A program made the translations under genes and the position numbers. Below the pieces are notes generated by a model. The model was not told where the DNA came from and made no database searches. It worked only from the letters and a program-made list of their open reading frames with translations. Below are positions 44,375 to 52,424 of a stretch of DNA of 64,000 nucleotides, in pieces. Origin of the DNA: Burkholderiaceae bacterium 26. GTDB lineage: Bacteria; Pseudomonadota; Gammaproteobacteria; Burkholderiales; Burkholderiaceae. The stretch's first letter is position 1; the number at the start of each line of letters is the position of its first letter. The DNA is taken from the NCBI GenBank assembly GCA_000955795.1, contig JYOB01000016.1:583908-647907 (forward strand). The letters are read 5' to 3'.

Positions 44375-44851
44375 TCAGCGATGCACGCCGCGAATATGCC
44401 GGTGCGCGTGTTCGCCCTCGCCATGTTCATGGCTGTGGCCGTGATGATTGGCGGCGACGGGCTCTTCGTGCAGCGATTGCAGCACGCCGCATTCAGCCAC
44501 CGAAGCGGCCGTCGTGCAGCGCTGCCCGATCGCCTCGATCTGACCTTTGAGATCGGTCAGCTCGGCGATGCGCGCTTCAACGTGACGCAGGTGTTCGTCC
44601 AGCAGGTTGTTGATCTCTTCGCACGAGGCCTGCGGATTGGCCTGCAATTCGAGCAGGCGGCGGATTTCTGTGTGCGCCATGTCGAGCGACCGGCACTTCG
44701 CAATGAAGGCTAGCAGCTCGACATGCTCGGGCGTGTAGACGCGGTAGTTGTTGGCGGCGCGCGCCGGCGGGGGCAACAGGCCCTGCGCTTCGTAGAAGCG
44801 GATGGTCTCGATGCTGATGCCCGTGCGCTGGGCGAGTTCGCCAATTTTCAT
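44375..44851 (-). CDS. cadR: MerR-family Cd(II)/Pb(II)-responsive regulator CadR
   Basis: A 158-residue MerR protein. The winged HTH (MKIGELAQRTGISIETIRFYEAQGLLPPP) and long dimerisation helix are present. Metal-site cysteines are in the ASCEEIN segment (about residue 78) and in QRCTTAASVAEC, the CadR/PbrR arrangement for Cd or Pb. The C-terminal tail is His-rich (HHGHSHEHGEGEHAHRH), as in CadR proteins that also bind zinc. It should twist the 19-bp-spaced promoter at 40209 when metal is bound. It lies 17 bases after a cysteine-rich protein gene, with which it is probably co-transcribed. Confidence 0.9.
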   Translation of the reverse strand: MKIGELAQRTGISIETIRFYEAQGLLPPPARAANNYRVYTPEHVELLAFIAKCRSLDMAHTEIRRLLELQANPQASCEEINNLLDEHLRHVEARIAELTDLKGQIEAIGQRCTTAASVAECGVLQSLHEEPVAANHHGHSHEHGEGEHAHRHIRGVHR

Positions 44852-44868
44852 ACGCGTTGAAAAAAGAA

Positions 44869-45255
44869 TCAGAAAACAGTCGGCTCAGCGGTGACGGCTT
44901 CAACGCCGGCGACTTTCAGGCAGGCGTCCATGCAGGCGCGGCAGGCCGTTGCGCAGGCGCTGCAATGGCCTTGGCCGTGATGATCGCATTCTTCCGCGCA
45001 TTGGGAGCAGATCTCGGCGCAGTCTTCCAGAAGCAGTTCTGCGAATTCACTGTTGCGCTCCAGGAATTTGCGGGTGAGGGCGCAGTATTCCGCGCAATCC
45101 GTGCACACGCTGATGCAGCGGGCCATGGCTTCGGCGTGGCCATTCTTGCTGCATTCCGTCGCGCAATGAGTGCAAGCGGCCTCGCATGCCTGCAGCGCCT
45201 GGATCACACTGGCAAATCGCTTGGCATTCTCTTTCGCGGTCGGACGAGTGGTCAT
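44869..45255 (-). CDS. Cysteine-rich four-helix metal-binding protein (DUF326/Csp-like)
   Basis: A 128-residue protein with 17 cysteines in helical C-x3-C and C-x2-C spacing (QACEAACTHCATEC, ARCISVCTDCAEYC, EDCAEICSQCAEEC, GHCSACATACRACMDAC). This is the pattern of DUF326 and copper storage proteins, whose helices line the inside of a four-helix bundle with thiols that hold many Cu(I) ions. No signal peptide is seen, so it is cytosolic. Its position ahead of cadR suggests a role in soft-metal buffering; the metal is not proven. Confidence 0.85.
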   Translation of the reverse strand: MTTRPTAKENAKRFASVIQALQACEAACTHCATECSKNGHAEAMARCISVCTDCAEYCALTRKFLERNSEFAELLLEDCAEICSQCAEECDHHGQGHCSACATACRACMDACLKVAGVEAVTAEPTVF

Positions 45256-45304
45256 GTCGGTTCTCCTGTGGCAGTGGATGTGCACGCTGGCGCGCTTGGG
45301 AAGG

Positions 45305-45334
45305 GATGAGCCCGGGCAGGGCCCGAGACTCATC
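45305..45334. other. Long hairpin between leuA and the cysteine-rich protein gene
   Basis: GATGAG/CTCATC outer arms and CCCGGGC/GCCCGAG inner arms (one bulged base, one G-U pair on one strand) make a 13-bp stem with a 3-base loop. It follows the leuA stop by about 50 bases in the direction of transcription but lacks a T-tract. It may stop leuA transcription or act in the leader of the downstream gene. Confidence 0.45.
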
Positions 45335-45382
45335 TCTCCAATTTAGCAACTCGCGCTCCACAGCGTGAGCCCGACTTGTGCG

Positions 45383-47095
45383 TTACACCGCTTGCGCCTC
45401 GCTTTTGCCGCTGCGCAGCATGCCGTTACCGGCGCGTGCGATCAGGCGATTCACGCCCCCCACCACGGCGCGAATCGATGCCGTTGTCAGGTTGGCATCC
45501 ACGCCCACGCCGAATACGCTGCCCGCCACGCCCGACGCGGCCATTTCTGCAAACGCGATGGCATCGGCATTGGCGCCCTGGCCCAGCGCACGTTCCTCGT
45601 AGTGGTGGATCGACACGGGGGCCGTCAGCACGTGCGACAGCGCATGGACCAGCGCATCCAGCGGCCCGTTGCCGGTGCCTTCACAGATGTGCTCGCGGTC
45701 AGCGATGTTGACCACCAGGCGGATATGCTGGCTGCCGTCGTCGCGCTCGGTCAGGCGGTGCGATACGTAGCCGATCGCGCCGTCGCCGCGCAGATAGGTC
45801 TGCTGGAACAGTGCCCAGATGTCGGCGCCCGTGGCTTCGCGGCCGCTCTCATCGGTCAGCTGTTGCACGGTGCTGCTGAATTCCACCTGCAGTCTGCGCG
45901 GCATGGCAACGCCATAGCCGGATTCCAGCAGATAGGCGATGCCGCCTTTGCCCGACTGGCTGTTCACGCGAATGATCGAGTCATACGTGCGGCCCACGTC
46001 GGCCGGGTCGATGGGCAGGTAGGGCATTTCCCACAGCGCATCGGGCTTCTGCACCGCAAAGCCCTTCTTGATTGCATCCTGGTGCGAGCCGGAGAACGCC
46101 GTGAACACCAGGTCGCCCACGTACGGGTGACGCGGATGCACCGGCAGTTGCGTGCAGTCTTCGCAGGTCCGTGCCACGTCATTGATGTGCGAGAAATCCA
46201 GCTCCGGATCCACGCCCTGCGAATACAGGTTCAACGCAAGCGTGACGAGATCCACGTTGCCGGTGCGCTCGCCATTGCCGAACAGGCAACCTTCCACGCG
46301 GTCCGCACCGGCCATCACGGCCAGTTCAGCCGCGGCCACGGCCGTGCCGCGGTCGTTGTGCGGATGCACGGACAGGATGATCGAATCGCGACGCGCCAGG
46401 TTGCGGTGCATCCATTCGATCTGGTCGGCGTAGATGTTTGGCGTAGCCATCTCCACCGTGGCCGGCAGGTTGAAGATGATCTTGTGCTCGGGCGTCGGCT
46501 CCCATACTTCGGTCACCGCGTTGCAAACCTCCAGCGCGAAATCCAGTTCGGTGCCGCTGAAAACTTCCGGGCTGTATTGGTACGTCCACTGCGTCTCGGG
46601 CATCGTTTCCGCAATCTCGCGGATCAGCTTGGCGCTTTGCACGGCAATGCGCTTGACGCCCTCGCGGTCAGTGTTGAACACCGTGCGGCGAAACACCGGC
46701 GCAGTTGCGTTGTAGACGTGGATGATGGCGCGCTTGGCGCCCCGCAGCGATTCCATCGTGCGGCGGATGAGGTCTTCGCGCGCTTGCGTGAGCACTTCGA
46801 TGGCCACGCCGTCGGGGATGTGTCCACCCTCGATCAGCTCGCGCACAAAATCAAAATCGGTTTGGGAGGCAGCGGGGAAAGCGGCTTCGATTTCCTTGAA
46901 GCCGATCTGCACGAGCATCTTGAACATGCGCATCTTGCGCTCGGCGTTCATGGGCTCGAACAGGGCCTGGTTGCCATCGCGCAAATCCGTGCTCATCCAG
47001 ATGGGTGCACGGGTGATGGTCTTGTTGGGCCAGGTGCGATCGGCGAGGGCGATGGCGGGGAAGGGGCGGTATTTGGTGCTGGGGTTCTTCAACAT
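45383..47095 (-). CDS. leuA: 2-isopropylmalate synthase (type 2)
   Basis: A 570-residue enzyme. It condenses acetyl-CoA with 2-oxoisovalerate, the first committed step to leucine. The catalytic region is [17 protein letters not shown] (about residues 30-46), the metal-binding pair is in [18 protein letters not shown] (about 243-260), and [18 protein letters not shown] follows. The C-terminal LeuA dimer domain (about 430-570) binds leucine for feedback control. The length and sequence match the long-form enzyme of beta- and actinobacteria. The frame is open further upstream, but [12 protein letters not shown] at 47095 is the usual N terminus. A leader peptide lies 282 bases upstream. Confidence 0.95.
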   Translation of the reverse strand: MLKNPSTKYRPFPAIALADRTWPNKTITRAPIWMSTDLRDGNQALFEPMNAERKMRMFKMLVQIGFKEIEAAFPAASQTDFDFVRELIEGGHIPDGVAIEVLTQAREDLIRRTMESLRGAKRAIIHVYNATAPVFRRTVFNTDREGVKRIAVQSAKLIREIAETMPETQWTYQYSPEVFSGTELDFALEVCNAVTEVWEPTPEHKIIFNLPATVEMATPNIYADQIEWMHRNLARRDSIILSVHPHNDRGTAVAAAELAVMAGADRVEGCLFGNGERTGNVDLVTLALNLYSQGVDPELDFSHINDVARTCEDCTQLPVHPRHPYVGDLVFTAFSGSHQDAIKKGFAVQKPDALWEMPYLPIDPADVGRTYDSIIRVNSQSGKGGIAYLLESGYGVAMPRRLQVEFSSTVQQLTDESGREATGADIWALFQQTYLRGDGAIGYVSHRLTERDDGSQHIRLVVNIADREHICEGTGNGPLDALVHALSHVLTAPVSIHHYEERALGQGANADAIAFAEMAASGVAGSVFGVGVDANLTTASIRAVVGGVNRLIARAGNGMLRSGKSEAQAV

Positions 47096-47376
47096 GGTGT
47101 GTGCGTCCTGTGAGATCGAGATCGGTTTCGTACAACGGGGGCGGCCGCGCGGGCAGCGTCCGGGGTGGCCGGAATCGGGTTTGGGATGTGGCGGCCAGAC
47201 AGCCACGGGCGCGTGGTCTGGCAACCGATCGGTAGTCGTAGCGAAAGCGGGATCGAGGCAGGCATGAAAGGCTCCAACGATTCGGCGCACAGGCTGCGCC
47301 ACACACAAGGCCCGTCGCCGGTTAGGGCACGGACCGGTCAAATACCGGAACGAGGGGGAAAGAGAGATCTACGCGC
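47096..47376 (-). promoter_or_regulatory. leuA leader RNA region with hairpins
   Basis: Between the leader peptide and leuA are several stems: GGCGCA/TGCGCC (47284-47300), CCGGT/ACCGG near 47333-47350, and a stronger one with GCCAGAC (47194-47200) pairing to GTCTGGC (47216-47222) plus an inner CACG/CGTG. None is followed by a T-tract on the minus strand, so a classic intrinsic attenuator is not visible; Rho-dependent termination or translation-based control is possible. Confidence 0.45.
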
Positions 47377-47469
47377 TTACACGCGTAGTAGAGAAGCGGA
47401 TAGCAGACCGCGCACGCACGAGAGGGTGCGGGCAGGAGCGGTTGGGAGGGTGGTCTGCTGGAAGTGCAT
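47377..47469 (-). CDS. leuL: leu operon leader peptide (30 residues)
   Basis: A small frame starting MHFQQTTLPT and ending LLSASLLRV-stop. Seven... specifically six of its last-two-thirds residues are Leu, with a terminal cluster CTG CTA ... CTA CTA; CTA is very rare in the surrounding high-GC genes. Leucine-starved ribosomes would stall on these codons and change folding of the leader RNA upstream of leuA, the logic of amino-acid attenuation. A TTGACA-type promoter lies directly upstream with almost no space before this ATG. The frame is seen directly; the attenuation role follows from known leu leaders. Confidence 0.75.
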   Translation of the reverse strand: MHFQQTTLPTAPARTLSCVRGLLSASLLRV

Positions 47470-47475
47470 TCGCTG

Positions 47476-47505
47476 ATAGTGATGGGGAAGGCGGGGTGTT
47501 GTCAA
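47476..47505 (-). promoter_or_regulatory. Probable leuA promoter
   Basis: On the minus strand a perfect TTGACA (47505-47500) is followed after 18 bases by CACTAT (47481-47476), a weak -10. Predicted RNA would start within a few bases of the leader-peptide ATG at 47469, so the leader may be translated from a nearly leaderless transcript. Confidence 0.55.
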
Positions 47506-47722
47506 GTTGACGGGGCGGATTCCGGACGGTTTTTTGGGGCAGATGAAACGCCGGATCCAGAGCCGACGAAAACGTGTGCTGCCCGCCAGAAGCCATGTGA
47601 CGTGGGCGCCAGCAGAACCCATCCGAACCTGCTTTAATACACCCCGTCCATGCCGCCAGCCCGCTATATCAAAGGGTCTATAACGGCAAGACTCCCTCAC
47701 GCCCCACAAGGAGAATCCCCCA

Positions 47723-48181
47723 ATGGTCACGTTGAACATCAACGGCAAACCAGTGGAAGTTGATGCTGACCCGTCGACGCCGCTGCTCTGGGCGCTGCGC
47801 GACAACCTCGGTCTGACTGGCACGAAATTCGGTTGCGGTGTCGCTTCGTGCGGCGCCTGCACGGTGCATCTGAACGGCCAGCCCACGCGCAGTTGCGTGC
47901 TGCCGATCTCTGCGGTGGCCGGCCAGCAGATCACCACGTCTGAACACATCGCCGATGACAAGGTCGGCAAGGCCGTGCTCGAAGCCTGGGTCAAGCACGA
48001 CGTGGCGCAATGCGGCTACTGCCAGAGCGGCCAGATGATGAGCGCGGTGGGTTTGCTGCGCACCAAGAAGAAGCCGACCGACGCCGATATCGACAGCGCA
48101 ATGGCCGGCAACCTGTGCCGCTGCGCGACGTACCAACGCATTCGCGCGGCCATTCACGATGCAGCGAAATCGCTGGCCTGA
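47723..48181 (+). CDS. iorA: Isoquinoline 1-oxidoreductase-like small subunit, two [2Fe-2S] clusters
   Basis: A 152-residue xanthine-oxidase-family iron-sulfur subunit. The plant-type cluster ligands are in KFGCGVASCGACTVHLNG (about residues 37-54) and the Cys near 63; the second helical cluster has CGYCQSGQMM (about 100-109) and GNLCRCATYQRIR (about 130-142). It transfers electrons from the molybdenum subunit. A good AAGGAGAA ribosome site precedes the ATG. The molybdenum subunit follows after 20 bases. There is no FAD subunit nearby, which fits the IorAB type that reduces a cytochrome-like acceptor. Confidence 0.9.
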   Translation: MVTLNINGKPVEVDADPSTPLLWALRDNLGLTGTKFGCGVASCGACTVHLNGQPTRSCVLPISAVAGQQITTSEHIADDKVGKAVLEAWVKHDVAQCGYCQSGQMMSAVGLLRTKKKPTDADIDSAMAGNLCRCATYQRIRAAIHDAAKSLA

Positions 48182-48201
48182 GCCCCACCGGAGAATTCAC
48201 G

Positions 48202-50445
48202 ATGCGTATTCGAAATCTTGAAGCGCTGGCCGGTGGCGGCGCGCAACATCAACCGGCGTCTGCGGATGCCGGGTCGGCAACGCTTGATCGCCGCAGCTTT
48301 CTGAAACTCACGACGCTGGCCGGCAGCGGCCTGGCGCTGGGTGTGGCGCCGATGCTGGCCGGCGCGCAGGACGCCAAGGCCAAGCCGCCTTCGCCGCCGC
48401 AAGCGTTCATCATCATTGCGCCGGATAACACAGTCACCGTGGCGGTTAACCGGCTTGAGTTCGGTCAGGGCGTGCATACGGCATTGCCGATGGCGCTGGC
48501 TGAAGAACTCGACGTGGATTGGCGCAACGTGCGCGGCATGTTGGCGCCGGCGGGCGATCCGTACAAGGACCCGGGCTTCGGTATTCAGATGACGGGTGGC
48601 TCGACTGCGCTGAACCACTCGTTCCAGCAATACCGCGAGCTGGGCGCGCGTGCCCGGGCGATGTTGATCTCGGCGGCGGCTGAACGCTGGAAGGTCGATC
48701 CGTCGACATGCCGCACGGCCAATGGCGTGGTCACGTCGGGCAGCCACCACGCCACGTATGGCGAACTGGCCCAGGCGGCGATGGCGCTGCCCGTGCCCGC
48801 GCAGGTCACGCTGAAGAACCCGTCGCAGTTCCGCATTGTCGGCAAGCCGACGCCACGTCTGGATGCACGTGCGAAGCTCGACAGCTCGCTCAAGTTTGGC
48901 CTCGACACGCGCCTGCCCAACATGAAGGTGGCCGTGCTGGCCCGCCCGCCGCGCTTTGGCGGCAAGGTGGCCAAGTACGACGTGGCAGCGGCCAAGTCGG
49001 TGAAGGGCGTGGTCGATGTGCTGCAGATCCCGACCGACCGTGGCGGCACGGGCGTGGCCGTCATTGCAGACGGGTATTGGCCCGCCAAGCAGGGCCGCGA
49101 TGCGCTGCAAGTCACGTGGGAAGACGCAGGCTCGACGGTGTCTACGCCCGCGCTGATGGCGGAATACAAGAAGCTCGCAGGCCAGCCCGGCACCGTGGCC
49201 AAAGCCGCGGACATGAGCGCCATCCAATCTGCCGCGACGCGCATCCAGGCCGATTACGAATTCCCGTATCTTGCGCACGCTCCAATGGAGCCGCTGAACT
49301 GCACGATCGATCTGCAGAAAGACGGCGGCAAGACCACGGGCGCAAAGGTGTGGGTCGGCTCCCAGTTCCAGACCATCGACCAGGGCGCGATCGCCAAGGT
49401 GCTCGGCGTATCGCCCGAGAAGATCGAGCTGAACACGATGATGGCGGGCGGCGGTTTTGGCCGGCGCGCAATCACCACGTCGGACTACGTAGTGGAAGCG
49501 GCCAACGTGGCGAAGGCCTATGCGGCGGCCGGGCACAACGGCCCCGTCAAGGTGATCTGGAGCCGCGAAGACGACATCCGCGGTGGCTACTACCGCCCGA
49601 TGCATCTACACCGTGTCAACGTGGGCGTGGACAACAGCGGCAAGGTCGTCGGCTGGGACCACGTGATCGTCGGTCAGTCGATCCTCAAGGGCACGCCGTT
49701 CGAGGCCTTCATGGTCAAGAACGGTGTGGATGAAACCATGGTCGAGGGCGTGGTCGAAAACGACTACGGCTTCCCGATGCAGCTGACGGTGCACCATCCG
49801 GACGTGAACGTGCCGGTGCTGTGGTGGCGTTCCGTGGGCCACACGCATACGGCCTACGTGATGGAGACGATGGTCGACGAGGTGGCGCATGCGGCCAAGC
49901 AGGACCCGGTCGCTTTCCGTCTGGCGCGCTTTACCGGCAAAGAACACGAACGCCATCGTGCGGCGCTGCAACTCGCCGTCGACAAGTCCGGCTACGGCAA
50001 GCGCAAGCTGCCCAAGGGCCAGGCTTGGGGCGTGGCGGTGCATGCGTCGTTCGAATCGGTGGTGGCGTATGTGGTTGAGGTGTCGGTCGACCAGGGCAAG
50101 CCGCGCGTGCATCGCGTCACGGCCGGCGTGCATGCCAACCGCGTGGTCAACCCGATGGGCGCGGAAGCGCAGATCCAGGGTGCCTGCGTGTTCGGTCTGG
50201 CGATGATCCAACCCGGCTTTGCCATCGACATCGAAAACGGCGCCACCAAGAACAGCAACTTCACCGATTTCCCGCCCGTGCGCATGCCGGACGCGCCGCC
50301 GGTGAACGTGTTCTTCGTGCCGTCGGAAGACAACCCGACCGGCCTGGGCGAGCCCGGCACGCCGCCGATTGCACCGGCAGTAGCCAACGCGTTGTTCACC
50401 CTGACCGGCAAGCGTCAGCGCAAGCTGCCGTTCGATACGGTGTGA
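48202..50445 (+). CDS. iorB: Isoquinoline 1-oxidoreductase-like molybdopterin subunit
   Basis: A 747-residue molybdenum hydroxylase subunit of the IorB type. A twin-arginine signal is visible (DRRSFLKLTTLAGSGLALG, about residues 29-47), so the folded holoenzyme is exported to the periplasm with the small subunit. Cofactor-binding segments include RLEFGQGVHTALPMALAEEL, QMTGGSTALNHSFQQYR, MMAGGGFGRR and, near the C terminus, the catalytic Glu in GLGEPGTPPIAPAVANA (about residues 715-731). Enzymes of this group hydroxylate N-heterocycles or oxidise aldehydes; the substrate here is unknown. Translation likely starts at 48202 behind CGGAGAATTC. Confidence 0.9.
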   Translation: MRIRNLEALAGGGAQHQPASADAGSATLDRRSFLKLTTLAGSGLALGVAPMLAGAQDAKAKPPSPPQAFIIIAPDNTVTVAVNRLEFGQGVHTALPMALAEELDVDWRNVRGMLAPAGDPYKDPGFGIQMTGGSTALNHSFQQYRELGARARAMLISAAAERWKVDPSTCRTANGVVTSGSHHATYGELAQAAMALPVPAQVTLKNPSQFRIVGKPTPRLDARAKLDSSLKFGLDTRLPNMKVAVLARPPRFGGKVAKYDVAAAKSVKGVVDVLQIPTDRGGTGVAVIADGYWPAKQGRDALQVTWEDAGSTVSTPALMAEYKKLAGQPGTVAKAADMSAIQSAATRIQADYEFPYLAHAPMEPLNCTIDLQKDGGKTTGAKVWVGSQFQTIDQGAIAKVLGVSPEKIELNTMMAGGGFGRRAITTSDYVVEAANVAKAYAAAGHNGPVKVIWSREDDIRGGYYRPMHLHRVNVGVDNSGKVVGWDHVIVGQSILKGTPFEAFMVKNGVDETMVEGVVENDYGFPMQLTVHHPDVNVPVLWWRSVGHTHTAYVMETMVDEVAHAAKQDPVAFRLARFTGKEHERHRAALQLAVDKSGYGKRKLPKGQAWGVAVHASFESVVAYVVEVSVDQGKPRVHRVTAGVHANRVVNPMGAEAQIQGACVFGLAMIQPGFAIDIENGATKNSNFTDFPPVRMPDAPPVNVFFVPSEDNPTGLGEPGTPPIAPAVANALFTLTGKRQRKLPFDTV

Positions 50446-50470
50446 GTGTCATCGTAGCGTGATGTGATGG

Positions 50471-50510
50471 AAGCCGGCATGCAGTCATGTGTGCCGGCTT
50501 TCTTGTTCTT
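50471..50510 (+). terminator. Intrinsic terminator after iorAB
   Basis: AAGCCGGCA (50471-50479) pairs perfectly with TGCCGGCTT (50492-50500) and is followed by TCTTGTTCTT. It separates the molybdenum hydroxylase genes from ohr. Confidence 0.8.
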
Positions 50511-50588
50511 GCAGCCTCGTATCTCCCAGTCTTGCGGACTGATTCTTGCGTCCGCGATTGCGTTGTTCACCCTCCGGAGGAGCATGTC

Positions 50589-51023
50589 ATGGCATTGAAT
50601 ATCCTGTACACCGCCCACGCCAAGGCCACAGGCGGCCGCAACGGCCACACGCAGACCGAAGACGGCCAGGTCTCGCACGACTTGTCGGTGCCCAAGGCCA
50701 TGGGCGGCCCCGGCAAGCCCAACACCACCACACCTGAAGACCTGTTTGCCGCCGGCTATGCCGCCTGCTTTGGCTCGGCGTGCGACTTCGTTGCGAAGAG
50801 CATGCTCAAGCTCAATCCGAGCAACATCGAGATCCACTGTGATGTGGGTATCGGTACGCGCGAGGAAGGCGGTTTCGGTCTGAAGGTGGGCCTGACCGCA
50901 CGGATCAGCGGTCTGTCGCAAGCCGATGCCGAGAAACTGGTGGCCCAGGCGCACCAGGTGTGCCCGTATTCGAACGCCACGCGTAACAACGTGGAAGTCA
51001 CGCTCAAGACCGAGGTGGTCTGA
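50589..51023 (+). CDS. ohr: Organic hydroperoxide resistance protein (Ohr/OsmC family)
   Basis: A 144-residue thiol peroxidase. The reactive Cys is in FAAGYAACFGSACDF (about residue 58) and the resolving Cys in AHQVCPYSNATRNN (about 123), the Ohr pattern. It reduces organic hydroperoxides with lipoylated proteins as usual donors. ATG at 50589 follows CCGGAGGAGC. Unusually it shares a base with the MocA-like gene downstream (TGATG), so the two are co-translated. No OhrR repressor is seen next to it. Confidence 0.92.
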   Translation: MALNILYTAHAKATGGRNGHTQTEDGQVSHDLSVPKAMGGPGKPNTTTPEDLFAAGYAACFGSACDFVAKSMLKLNPSNIEIHCDVGIGTREEGGFGLKVGLTARISGLSQADAEKLVAQAHQVCPYSNATRNNVEVTLKTEVV

Positions 51024-51619
51024 TGCCGCAGCGGCCTGTTGTTGGTGTGTTGCTGGCCGCAGGCCGCGGCAGCCGTTTTGATGCGGCGGGCGTGGCCAAC
51101 AAGCTGCTTGCCCCGCTGCCCGACGGAACCCCCGTGGCGGTCCAGGCCGCGCGCCATCTGAAGCAGGCATTGGGCGACGTGGTGGCCGTGGTGCCCGCCG
51201 CTGCCACGCATGGCGCGCAGGTCGATCAGTTGGCCGCGCTCTTGGGCGAAGCCGGCTGTGAAGTCCTGCGGTGTGCCGATGCCGCTCGTGGCATGGGCGC
51301 CAGCCTGGCAGCCGGTGTGGCCGCGCGCCCGCAAGCCGGCGGCTGGGTCATCGCCCTGGCCGACATGCCGTGGATTGCGCCCGAGACCATCACTCAAGTT
51401 GCCAACGCACTCGACTCGCACGCTTGCGTTGCGCCCTTTCACGCCGGGCAGCGGGGCCACCCCATCGGCTTCGGCGCCGACTTCTTCGCAGGGCTGACAT
51501 CGCTCGACGGCGACGAGGGCGCGCGGCGGCTGATCGATCCCGCCAAGCTCACCCGCATTGACGCCGATGACGCGGGCATCCTGCGCGATGTCGACACGCC
51601 CGCCGATCTGGCCCCGTGA
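51023..51619 (+). CDS. MocA/MobA-like nucleotidyltransferase
   Basis: A 198-residue NTP-transferase. The N-terminal signature is GVLLAAGRGSRFDAAGVANKLLAPLPDG (about residues 8-35), which binds nucleotide; ALADMPWIAPETI near 111-123 carries the metal Asp; FHAGQRGHPIGFGADFFAGL near 140 and IDADDAGILRDVDTPADL at the end are typical of molybdenum cofactor cytidylyltransferases. IorAB-type enzymes use the cytosine dinucleotide form of the cofactor, so this gene probably matures the upstream hydroxylase even though ohr and a terminator lie between them. Confidence 0.8.
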   Translation: MPQRPVVGVLLAAGRGSRFDAAGVANKLLAPLPDGTPVAVQAARHLKQALGDVVAVVPAAATHGAQVDQLAALLGEAGCEVLRCADAARGMGASLAAGVAARPQAGGWVIALADMPWIAPETITQVANALDSHACVAPFHAGQRGHPIGFGADFFAGLTSLDGDEGARRLIDPAKLTRIDADDAGILRDVDTPADLAP

Positions 51620-51753
51620 TCGAACGGGGCGGCCTTACAACGAAGCGCCACCGTACTCGCCCGCCAAACATGCTCCAAAGCGCGAGCGCGCACGGCGCAT
51701 GCCAGTGCAATGCCTGCGGGGATCGAACCTTGGTGAGGCACATCTAGCGCTAT

Positions 51754-52178
51754 GCCCCGCGCGTATTCGCAGCAAATTGCGGAGCGCCGCGGTTTTCGGT
51801 GCGTGTGTCGATCTCAAACATTCGATTTCGGCAGTGTGAGGTCGACGCTCCGCCGCCAGACTGCGGCGCGCGGGCCTCAGAGGCCCGAATGCGGCCCAAA
51901 AACATCCGACCCATTGGCTCTCCGAGGCCCGTGCTTCGCCGTCAAACATCCGAAGTTGCCAGGCGGAGGCTGACGCTCCACCGTCGGAGGGCCACCATCG
52001 TCTCTCAGAGGTCGAAAGTTTCGAGCTCAGACTGTCGAACGCGGCTGTTTGAGGCTCGAATGTCGCCCGCAGAGGTTCGAGCCCGACCCTTGGCGATCCA
52101 TGCTCCAGCCAAAAACGCCCGAGTTCGGCATTTCCAGGCAGACGTCCGCCTCCGCGATGCGGGCGCCGGGTCTTGAGG
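51754..52178. repeat. Degenerate 42-bp tandem array in an 805-bp gene-free stretch
   Basis: About ten diverged units follow head to tail with starts near 51754, 51796, 51838, 51880, 51924, 51966, 52008, 52051, 52093, 52137 and 52175. Spacings are mostly 42 bases, with one each of 44 and 43 and a last short one. A typical unit begins GAGGCYCGA, has a middle like GCTTCGCCGTCAAACATCCGA ending near base 30, and then 12 variable bases. Best pair: 51814-51860 against 51942-51988. The sequence is diverged throughout, so it is not a CRISPR array. Flanks 51620-51753 and 52179-52424 hold no clear gene; faint unit-like sequence may extend to the left. Confidence 0.7.
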
Positions 52179-52424
52179 TCGTATGCATGTGGTGTTGCGG
52201 GGATTGGCCAATAAACGCTTGAAGCGCTCGATGAGGTCCGGATACCGGCTTGTCTAGTGGCTTTGGACGTTGAGCAGCGGTACCTCGACCGCGCCAGAGA
52301 ATTGATACTTTGCGCCTGCAGTGGCGGCGTGTAAGGTACTGGCTAGTTTCGGATACAGCCACCCCAGCAAGACTTCTCGCGCGAGCCGAATCGAGAACAA
52401 CAATACAGATGGGGCCTTCCACCC

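Noticed and set aside
45365-47113. Long plus-strand frame opposite leuA
   Set aside because: The minus strand encodes a full-length, motif-complete 2-isopropylmalate synthase; the other frame is rich in His, Arg and Ala without any family pattern.
47096-47341. N-terminal extension of LeuA
   Set aside because: The added residues are not LeuA-like, and this region is the leader RNA behind the leader peptide; [12 protein letters not shown] is the family start.
48154-49605. Long minus-strand frame opposite iorB
   Set aside because: Shadow of the molybdenum subunit, whose cofactor motifs are all intact on the plus strand.
51799-52176. 125-codon frame running through the 42-bp array, read as a repeat protein
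   Set aside because: Units of 44 and 43 bases shift the frame relative to the repeat, so the unit is not read the same way throughout; no ribosome site or recognisable domain. Kept as a repeat, not a gene.
51754-52178. CRISPR array
   Set aside because: Repeats and the intervening parts are equally diverged, there is no invariant repeat with unique spacers, and no cas gene is near.
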